21,092 nucleotides of DNA from a virus. The translations under genes were made by a program, and so were the position numbers. Under the pieces are notes generated by a model. That model was not told where the DNA came from. It saw only the letters and a list, made by a program, of their open reading frames with translations, and searched no databases. Below, piece after piece: positions 15,263-21,092 of the stretch; the first letter of the stretch is position 1, and each line of letters opens with the position of its first letter. The stretch covers positions 1-21,092 of IMG/VR virus record IMGVR_UViG_3300034198_021698; one strand, given 5' to 3'.

Positions 15263-15988
15263 TTACTTTACTTCCGTTACTGAGAGTTGCTTGTCCGTTA
15301 CTACGTTTTGTAGTTTTGTTAATTTATCCATATACCCAGCTCTTCGTAATAACTTAAATGCAAGATTTTCTGTGGAAAACTCACCACCAAGTTGTAATCC
15401 AGATTGTCTAAATTTACCCAACTTGTCACGGAATTTTTCAATTTTTTTATCCAATCCGTCAAGTTGACCATCTTGAAATTGTTTTACCAATTGATTATAC
15501 ACACTAGTAAAATATCTTACCTTAGTCATTACATCTTGTTCATCATATACCGGTGTTTCTTTTTTTGGTTCTTTAATCCAAGTATCTTTCATCACACTGT
15601 ATAGTCCCGTTGCAACGTGTGGTGACTTTTCATCTTCGACATACACTTCCACATCATATCCCTTGATTGTAATATCATGTTTATCATTCCACTTTGACTT
15701 TGCTAACAAGAAAAATTGTGATAATAATTCGTTATCTTTTCCAAAATCAAATAATAAATGAATATCAACATCGGAGTAGTCTGAGTAGTTGTAGTTTGCT
15801 AAACTTCCGGTAAACACTATGTCTTTGATTTTTGGTTTATTTTCCAACTCAATACTATCATAGAACTCCTTTGCAATTCTCAAAAGAGCTTTACGAATAT
15901 TTGGGTTAAGTTTATTGTCAGATGTCCAGAACTGTCTATTCAGGTCTGGTTGCACCTTAAAGGTTTTAATCAAGTCATCGAAAGTCAT
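15263..15988 (-). CDS. Nucleotidyltransferase-fold protein (Pol beta superfamily) inside the tail operon
   Basis: This 241-aa protein carries the signature of the DNA polymerase beta-like nucleotidyltransferase superfamily: G61-S62 in FTGSLANYNYS, D73-x-D75 in YSDVDIHLLFDF, and a third candidate acid at E114 in GYDVEVYVED. The helix-rich C-terminus (about 125-241, with KIEKFRDKLGKFR) would form the substrate-side domain. Enzymes of this fold add nucleotides to proteins, RNAs or small molecules; the substrate here is unknown. Similar proteins occur among structural genes of uncultured phages, so the placement is probably not an accident, but no function follows. Its ATG directly abuts the previous stop (TAAATG) and no Shine-Dalgarno is visible, so its translation is likely coupled to the DNRLRE-like gene. 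All three acids of the catalytic triad look intact, so it may be active. Confidence 0.85.
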   Translation of the reverse strand: MTFDDLIKTFKVQPDLNRQFWTSDNKLNPNIRKALLRIAKEFYDSIELENKPKIKDIVFTGSLANYNYSDYSDVDIHLLFDFGKDNELLSQFFLLAKSKWNDKHDITIKGYDVEVYVEDEKSPHVATGLYSVMKDTWIKEPKKETPVYDEQDVMTKVRYFTSVYNQLVKQFQDGQLDGLDKKIEKFRDKLGKFRQSGLQLGGEFSTENLAFKLLRRAGYMDKLTKLQNVVTDKQLSVTEVK

Positions 15989-17023
15989 TTATTTTACCAA
16001 GAAGGTAAATACATCAGGAATAATACTTGTGTCGGAATCACCATTATCAATTTGAAGATTTACAGTATAATATCTGTTCTTGTATAAATTTGATGTGTCC
16101 AATACAAAGTATGATCCGGTTGCGTCACAACTTAGTTTTGCACTAGCATCTATTGGGTATACAGGAACATTTGCTTGTTTATCAACCACACTAAAATATG
16201 ATGTTTTTGGTAAGTAGTATATGCTCTTGTATCTGAGTGTTGCGTCGAAATTTTTTCGTGGATATTTGTCTCTTACAATAAGTCTAAGTTTTTCTTTTGA
16301 TCCACGAATGTATGTTTCTTTTGCATTCTTAGGAACCACGGAAATATCCACAGTATTTGGTATAGCTTTTAATGCAGACCCAGTTACAAACATAGAATCA
16401 TCCCACGCAACTTCCAATGTTGGTTGGTGAATTGTATGTGTCTGTTTTGAAAAGAATTTTATATTACCTTCATTGGTATAATCTGCTTCCGATACACTTG
16501 GATATTTAACCAATAATCCATACCAAGGAAGTGATTGCGAAATTACAGGTCTTAATATTGACGATACATCTATACGTAAATCTTGTAGTGGATACTCATC
16601 CAACGTTATACTTTGTGATGGCGTTGTATAATAATCACCACCCACATTACTCCACGATACCGAGGTGGTTGCTTGTCTCCACGTAGCACCATCACCAGCA
16701 TTTTTTGTTTGTTGTACATAGTATCCACTACCTTCGGTCCACGAAGAAGATACTTTATACACCAATAACTGTTGTGAATATGGAAGTTTCTGTGCGTTTG
16801 CTATTTTTAAATTTAAATAATATGACGCGGTTGCCGGGAACGATCCGCTGTTAGATATATTAAAATTTAATAATGTTCGAGCCGCACTAGCGGAGTACGC
16901 AATTTCCAAATCTTCTGGATTTGCTACTTTTCCTACTTCAAGAATTTCATCCAACCCAGCATTGTTTGTTGGATTACGTTGATATAGGGTTGTGTCTGCG
17001 GAGGATGTTAGGAATATTCTCAT
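15989..17023 (-). CDS. DNRLRE/CBM96-like beta protein of the baseplate block
   Basis: This 344-aa protein has an N-terminal beta-sandwich with the hallmarks of DNRLRE (CBM96-like) domains: RTLLNFNIS near residues 49-57, a hydrophobic YYLNLKIANAQ strand, then SSSWTEGSG, GATWRQATTSVSWSNVGGDY and LRIDVSSILRPVIS. The segment WYGLLVKYPSVSEAD...NIKFFSKQ continues the same fold (about 165-195). The remaining third is also beta-rich. Such domains serve as carbohydrate-binding or structural modules. In T4 the gene after gp6 belongs to the wedge, so a wedge or fibre-attachment role is plausible, though no sequence match to T4 gp7 or gp8 is claimed. The ATG at 17023 follows AGGAAG at nine bases and overlaps the gp6-like stop as ATGA. 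Confidence 0.8.
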   Translation of the reverse strand: MRIFLTSSADTTLYQRNPTNNAGLDEILEVGKVANPEDLEIAYSASAARTLLNFNISNSGSFPATASYYLNLKIANAQKLPYSQQLLVYKVSSSWTEGSGYYVQQTKNAGDGATWRQATTSVSWSNVGGDYYTTPSQSITLDEYPLQDLRIDVSSILRPVISQSLPWYGLLVKYPSVSEADYTNEGNIKFFSKQTHTIHQPTLEVAWDDSMFVTGSALKAIPNTVDISVVPKNAKETYIRGSKEKLRLIVRDKYPRKNFDATLRYKSIYYLPKTSYFSVVDKQANVPVYPIDASAKLSCDATGSYFVLDTSNLYKNRYYTVNLQIDNGDSDTSIIPDVFTFLVK

Positions 17024-18963
17024 TGTCTTGCACTTCCTACGATATCATCTTCTGGATAACGTATTTCAAAAATACAAGGATCCAGTGATGGGTAAATTAC
17101 ACCATTATCTGTTGCTTCTGTTATATCGTATCTATAAGGTTTGTAATCTCTACCATCCTTATAGAAATATTTGTTAACAATTTCTAATTTATTTACACTT
17201 TGTACACCATCTTGTGCTTGGAGTAATAGTTGCAAGTCTCCCAAACGAATTGGTTGGTTGATGTTCCACTTATCAATGTCAAAATAATCTTTTATAGCAC
17301 CCAGACATACAGTAACTACATCACTCATATTATAATTTTTGAACACGGTAATGTCAAAGTTTACACCGATGTTCACAACGAACGCGTCTAAAATGTTTAC
17401 CTGATCAGTTAACATTCTATATTCGGATAAGTATTTTTGAAGATTTGATTTTACCAATTGATTTAGATTTGTAATCTTCTTATTTTGATTGTATCCCAAC
17501 ACATATAAGTTGATTGCGTTTGGTTTTGGATTATCATCAACAAACTGTCTAATTGTCTGATCAACTTGTTGTGGTGTTACTTGTGCTTGAATTTTTGATT
17601 GTAATGTATCTGAGATAGCAAATACCTTAGCAACCGCGCCGTATTTAGCTGGCATTGCAAGTGTTCTAGCTTCGTAGTCTCTACGTGTAACAACACGATT
17701 TTGTGCGGAGAATGATGCTAATGCACGTTGTCGAATTTCTTCGACAGTTTCACCATCCAATCCACCTGTTGCTGGCATTTCATTATATACGGTAACAGTA
17801 CTTACTATGTCGTTAAATAAAGCTAATTCGGTAGAATTGAATTCCGTTGTTCTATTTATGATATTTAATTGACCAACTTGGGTTATAGTACCAGATGCTA
17901 CGTTACTATCAACTCCGCCACCAGTAACATATTCAACAGTTAAATCTGTGTTTGCAGGAGCGATACCAAAGTTGTCTGTGTCTAATAAATCTGTATTACT
18001 TAATGATACACTTGCTAAATTTGTACCATAATCGGAGTTTGCAACTTGTTGTGAGTCCAAATATACAATATCTTCCGAGACATTACCACGACCAGAACCA
18101 AATACCAATTGTGTAGATTTATCAGTTGTTAATCGTGTAACATATCTTCTGGGAACAGATCTATATGTTATGGAATACGATGGACTAATGGATTCACTTA
18201 CACTTGCTTTGTAACTAACTGATCTATCATCAATAATAGTATCTTGTGCTAGATAATCTACCTCGTACCAAGGATATCCATCGGAATCAGTTACTTTTGT
18301 AATTGCTGTTACGTTCTTATCCCCAATAGTAATGGTAGAAAATTTTGCAGGATCACCAATAGTGAACGTTTCCTGTTTTACATCACCAGCAATTACTTTC
18401 ACTTTTTTAGTTACTAAATAGGTAACAGGTAATAGCGTTGTTGAATCCAACTGTCGTGGTACTATCGCTCTATCAATTGGGTCGTTAAAATCTACCATAT
18501 CTTTTGTTCTAAACGAAACAATATTTGGACCTTGTGTAGATATAGTAGAATTTCTATCTATTTTTAAGAAATAATTTGCATCCGGTATGTACCCATCACT
18601 GGCTCCTAGTGCGGGAACTATTTGTGATATGAGTACTTCTGCCGTAGCCGGAACAATCACTTTTGGTTTATATCCCATTGCCTGTGCTATACTAATTATA
18701 TTTTTTTCTTCTTCTGCGTAGGCCAATAGATTTTCTTTAAATTGATTATCCACATAGAATGACAATACATCGCCAACATATGCAGCTAATTCCAACATAA
18801 TCATACCCGGATTGGCTTCGTTAAAATCCGTCCAAGTTGTTGGGTAATAGTTTTTAATAAACGTGATGAGGTCACCCTTAAAATCAACAAATGACTTGTT
18901 AAGGTATCTTACCTCTTTTGGTGCCACGGATAGTTTATTTAATACATTATTGGTTGTAGCCAT
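17020..18963 (-). CDS. Baseplate wedge protein, T4 gp6 / P2 gpJ family
   Basis: At 647 aa it is nearly the length of T4 gp6 (660 aa), whose dimers form the ring of the baseplate wedges. The N-terminus has the typical signature FKGDLITFIKNYYPTTWTDF, then NPGMIMLELAAYVGDVLSFY, and an IAQAMGYKPK segment. The central and C-terminal part carries the baseplate-J hallmark GLDGETVEEIRQRALASFSA followed by VVTRRDYEARTLAMPAKYGA and KVFAIS. The last 150 residues (YNMSDVVTVCLGAIKDYFDI, PIRLGDLQLLLQAQDGV) also fit gp6-type C-termini. It directly follows the gp25-like gene, and gp25 binds gp6 in the T4 wedge core. The start at 18963 has only a weak purine stretch upstream, 12 bases after the gp25-like stop. 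The stop overlaps the next start (ATGA). Confidence 0.93.
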   Translation of the reverse strand: MATTNNVLNKLSVAPKEVRYLNKSFVDFKGDLITFIKNYYPTTWTDFNEANPGMIMLELAAYVGDVLSFYVDNQFKENLLAYAEEEKNIISIAQAMGYKPKVIVPATAEVLISQIVPALGASDGYIPDANYFLKIDRNSTISTQGPNIVSFRTKDMVDFNDPIDRAIVPRQLDSTTLLPVTYLVTKKVKVIAGDVKQETFTIGDPAKFSTITIGDKNVTAITKVTDSDGYPWYEVDYLAQDTIIDDRSVSYKASVSESISPSYSITYRSVPRRYVTRLTTDKSTQLVFGSGRGNVSEDIVYLDSQQVANSDYGTNLASVSLSNTDLLDTDNFGIAPANTDLTVEYVTGGGVDSNVASGTITQVGQLNIINRTTEFNSTELALFNDIVSTVTVYNEMPATGGLDGETVEEIRQRALASFSAQNRVVTRRDYEARTLAMPAKYGAVAKVFAISDTLQSKIQAQVTPQQVDQTIRQFVDDNPKPNAINLYVLGYNQNKKITNLNQLVKSNLQKYLSEYRMLTDQVNILDAFVVNIGVNFDITVFKNYNMSDVVTVCLGAIKDYFDIDKWNINQPIRLGDLQLLLQAQDGVQSVNKLEIVNKYFYKDGRDYKPYRYDITEATDNGVIYPSLDPCIFEIRYPEDDIVGSARQ

Positions 18964-18975
18964 TATCTATCTCTA

Positions 18976-19419
18976 TTAAAAATTTCTTGATGTAATTCTA
19001 CCCGATACCGCCAATCCACCCGTGGGGGTTGTTCCTAACAACAACTGTACTTGTTCTGACACCAGTGGGTTATTTGCAAAGCCATAACGAACATATAAAT
19101 TAATATTGTTGTCATTTACAAATGTATCTAGGTTCATAACACGAATTTCTTGTAAAATCAGATACGGCATGAAAGCATCGACTGCTTCCACGACATACTG
19201 TTGTGCTTTTTCTTGAATTTCTCCGTCCTTTTGTTCAAACAATAAACGCCACAAATCACATCCAAAATTAGGATTTGCTACACGTTCACCCTTCTTGGTC
19301 AAAATTAAATTAATAAACTTTGATTTTTCATTTTCCAATGGGTCGGGAGTAGTTTGGAAATACCCACGATTGTTACGTTGTAATGGTAGAGTTGACCCTA
19401 GATATACTGTTTTTGCCAT
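18976..19419 (-). CDS. Baseplate wedge protein, GPW/gp25 family
   Basis: This 147-aa protein matches the gp25/GPW family, which is close in length (T4 gp25 132 aa), helps nucleate the sheath and links the wedge to the tail tube. The family core is clear: INLILTKKGERVANPNFGCD (about 36-55) followed by LWRLLFEQ, a helix EKAQQYVVEAVDAFMPYL and the strand motif LQEIRVMNLDTFVNDNNINL. The C-terminal 25 residues extend beyond the family core. The gene precedes the gp6-like gene, in the same W-J order as phage P2. Its start at 19419 lies three bases after the previous stop without a strong Shine-Dalgarno, so coupling is likely. Confidence 0.93.
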   Translation of the reverse strand: MAKTVYLGSTLPLQRNNRGYFQTTPDPLENEKSKFINLILTKKGERVANPNFGCDLWRLLFEQKDGEIQEKAQQYVVEAVDAFMPYLILQEIRVMNLDTFVNDNNINLYVRYGFANNPLVSEQVQLLLGTTPTGGLAVSGRITSRNF

Positions 19420-19422
19420 AGA

Positions 19423-19794
19423 TTATTTTGACAATCCCATCTTTTTCATCAATGCGCTGTAATCCTTTGTGATGGCGTCCACAGCTGGTTTTACGGATGG
19501 GGAATTTAAATCGACACCTTGTGGGATTGTGTCTGGGAGCACTACGTTGCTTGTGGTAGCCGTAATAGTGTCTCCGTGACGTTCCAATCCCATCAATTGA
19601 GCCAGTCTGGAACGGTCCAATGCGGGTTTCTTTGGTACGGAGACATTTTCGTTAACTTGTTGCATACCTTTGATTTCTGCAATGGCTTCCCCAAGAACCT
19701 CAGGTAATATCTTTTTAACAGCCTTTTCAACAGATTCTTCAATCTGTTCTTTGACCAGTTCTTTTACATATGCTCTAAATAATGCTTTATCCAT
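19423..19794 (-). CDS. Small helical protein of unknown function upstream of gp25-like gene
   Basis: I do not recognise this 123-aa protein. The first 45 residues form an amphipathic, highly charged helix (FRAYVKELVKEQIEESVEKA). The middle is polar and Pro/Thr-rich and contains RSRLAQLMGLERHGDT; the end is helical (PAVDAITKDYSALMKKMG). No cysteine or membrane segment. The ATG at 19794 has a very good Shine-Dalgarno, AAGGAGA, at five bases. The helical ends joined by a flexible middle suggest a small assembly partner or linker; its constant location next to the wedge genes would be the best test. Confidence 0.8.
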   Translation of the reverse strand: MDKALFRAYVKELVKEQIEESVEKAVKKILPEVLGEAIAEIKGMQQVNENVSVPKKPALDRSRLAQLMGLERHGDTITATTSNVVLPDTIPQGVDLNSPSVKPAVDAITKDYSALMKKMGLSK

Positions 19795-19865
19795 AAAATT
19801 CTCCTTAAAAAAGTAACCAATTTACCCCTCTATTTAAATATCAAAAGATATTGAATTTAAACGAT
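19795..19865 (-). promoter_or_regulatory. 71-base intergenic leader with weak hairpin and AT box
   Basis: This is the longest gap in the window. Reading the minus strand, a 6-bp stem AATATC-TTTT-GATATT (19858-19843 region) is followed by TTAAATAGAGGGG and, close to the next gene, AAGGAGA. The AT stem is too weak to call a terminator with confidence. TTTAAATA resembles the AT-rich core of T4-type late promoters (TATAAATA) but is not a match, so a promoter here is only possible. Confidence 0.3.
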
Positions 19866-21092
19866 TTATCTGCCCCAAGTAGCAGTTGCAGTTGTCTGGT
19901 AATATACTTTGTTATCTATCACCAATATTTTGTTAGCAAATGTCGCAAATCCACTATTTGTTGTGATATACGTAAATCCCAGTTCAGTAGCTTTTCTACG
20001 ATTCAACTCCAATGCTATTGAAGAAGCTATTCCAGAATCCAATTTTGTAGTAGTAGACGTAATTGTAGTTCCATTGACCGATACCTCATCGGCAGGTATT
20101 GATGTTCTTATATTTGAAGTTGTGGACGATGCGGCAGCTGTACTAGCTGCCATAGTTGTACTTCGTTGTGCCGAACTGATAATTCCCGAGGTTAGTTCGG
20201 CGCCGATAGACTTATTGTTTAACGTTGACGCTATGTTGGATACAGAGTTTATTGCCGAGGTTGTAGCATTATTTAATTCTCTAGCTTGATTTACTGTTGC
20301 GGAAATTGCCGCAGAACCAGAAGATATAATATTATTTAATTTTGAAGATCCTGTTGCTATTAAGTTTGAACCGGATGCCTTTGCGTTTTGATACTGTGTG
20401 AGTGCCTTTTGTTGTTCACGTAGTACACTATTACTGACATTTCTGACATTCTGTATTAGTTCTGTTCTTGCTCTATTTACTGCTTCTGTACGGATTGCTT
20501 GTGATTGTTCTAATTTTGCCCGTGCCTGACGTAGTGAGTTTCTAGCTTGCGTTAACCCTCGTTGAATTTTATCTTTATTTGGGTCAACAATTTCGAATCC
20601 AGCTTGTTCTACCGCTTTTGCATACGATTTTTGATAAAATTCACCATCTTTTTTCTTCAAAGCTTCCAATGCTTTTTTATATTTTGCATAAAAGTTTGCT
20701 TTCGTAAAAGTAACTGTTGGTAATTTAGGAAATTTTGGGTATAATCGAATTCGTGGTATTTCTTTAAGACTTAATATCTTCTTCAAAATATCAATGTTTT
20801 CCTTTAACTTTTTCTTGGCTTTTGGAATATCTTCAAACAATGCTTTCATAATAGCTTTCTTTGTAGCTTTATAAGCTCTAATAACTAACTCCAATGCTGC
20901 TTTTGCTTTGTCATATGCGTTCTGCAAACTTTGTAATTTATCTATCAATACTGTTAGTGCGGCGGCGGCTGCAGCATCGGGTAAATTTACCAACGCATTA
21001 AATAACGCAGTAAGTCTATTAATTTGATCTTCTAATTTTTTAGTTAACTTATCTAATTTATCTTTTACTGATGTGAGTTTTGTTAAATCTTC
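19866..21092 (-). CDS. Coiled-coil, Ala/Ser-rich virion-block protein, 5' end cut by window edge
   Basis: The frame is open to base 21092, so at least 408 aa are present and the start lies outside the window; the TTG at 20993 is not a credible start because the same frame continues upstream with coiled-coil sequence (KLTSVKDKLDKLTKKLEDQI). The first half is Lys/Ala/Leu-rich coiled coil (KAKAALELVIRAYKATKKAI, KKLKENIDILKKIL), with further helices (RQARAKLEQSQAIRTEAVNR). The second half is Ala/Ser/Thr/Asn-rich and low in complexity. The C-terminal 60 residues look like a small compact domain (ELGFTYITTNSGFATFANKI...VYYQTT) with aromatic residues. No cysteine is seen. Placement before the gp25-like wedge gene suggests a tail-internal or hub-adjacent protein. 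A tape-measure or chaperone-like role cannot be ruled out, but I do not assign it. Confidence 0.75.
   Translation of the reverse strand, partial: EDLTKLTSVKDKLDKLTKKLEDQINRLTALFNALVNLPDAAAAAALTVLIDKLQSLQNAYDKAKAALELVIRAYKATKKAIMKALFEDIPKAKKKLKENIDILKKILSLKEIPRIRLYPKFPKLPTVTFTKANFYAKYKKALEALKKKDGEFYQKSYAKAVEQAGFEIVDPNKDKIQRGLTQARNSLRQARAKLEQSQAIRTEAVNRARTELIQNVRNVSNSVLREQQKALTQYQNAKASGSNLIATGSSKLNNIISSGSAAISATVNQARELNNATTSAINSVSNIASTLNNKSIGAELTSGIISSAQRSTTMAASTAAASSTTSNIRTSIPADEVSVNGTTITSTTTKLDSGIASSIALELNRRKATELGFTYITTNSGFATFANKILVIDNKVYYQTTATATWGR

Noticed and set aside
19843-19858. Rho-independent terminator
   Set aside because: The stem is six A/T-rich pairs without a G/C core and is not followed by a clear U-run.
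19909-20289. 126-codon open frame on the plus strand
   Set aside because: Mirror of the Ala/Ser-rich part of the right-edge gene; its Val/Ile/Ala composition is what the antisense of such codons gives.
20991-20993. TTG start for the right-edge gene
   Set aside because: The frame remains open to the window edge and the upstream residues continue the coiled coil, so the gene is 5'-truncated by the window.

Overview
The window is a stretch of a tailed-phage (myovirus-type, contractile tail) genome or prophage-like contig. The sequence is AT-rich, densely packed, and every gene I can support lies on the minus strand, so transcription runs from right to left. There is no gene-free stretch above 71 bases and I see no tRNA, rRNA, integrase, transposase or CRISPR array. 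The phage assignment rests on a GPW/gp25-type baseplate wedge protein, a gp6/gpJ-type wedge protein, a giant protein with a gpI-like segment and a LamG-like domain, and several fibre-like virion proteins. The host cannot be named. Clear Shine-Dalgarno sites (for example AAGGAG, GGGAGG) show a bacterial host that uses them. The Cys-rich GCTDP-type repeats are common in secreted proteins of Bacteroidetes and of aquatic microbes and viruses, which gives only a weak ecological hint.

Right to middle (21092 to 6746), baseplate and tail block in reading order: an alanine/serine-rich coiled-coil protein cut by the right edge; a small helical protein; gp25-like wedge; gp6-like wedge; a DNRLRE/CBM96-like beta protein; a nucleotidyltransferase-fold protein sitting unexpectedly inside the structural operon; two unrecognised virion-type proteins (404 and 292 aa); a 493-aa protein with an Ig-like head, a polyproline hinge and ten GCTDP-type repeats; and a 1641-aa wedge/adhesin-like protein. 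The order gp25-gp6-...-gpI-like follows the P2 W-J-I logic.

Middle to left (6690 to 3508): a 209-aa virion protein, two neighbouring proteins (372 and 311 aa) that share the same C-terminal module and look like diverged duplicates, and a 150-aa protein of unknown role.

Left end (3488 to 1), DNA-metabolism cassette on the same strand: a PD-(D/E)XK nuclease/resolvase-like protein, a DnaG-type primase with zinc finger and TOPRIM, and a long open frame running off the left edge that joins an SbcD/Mre11 (T4 gp47-like) nuclease and an SbcC/Rad50 (T4 gp46-like) ATPase in a single polypeptide. This natural fusion is the most striking item in the window. Primase and fusion gene overlap as ATGA, and the primase leader holds a small hairpin between its Shine-Dalgarno sequence and its start codon.

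The genes appear to work in two groups: a baseplate/adhesin assembly line, followed on the same strand by a recombination-dependent replication cassette (resolve, prime, process ends).
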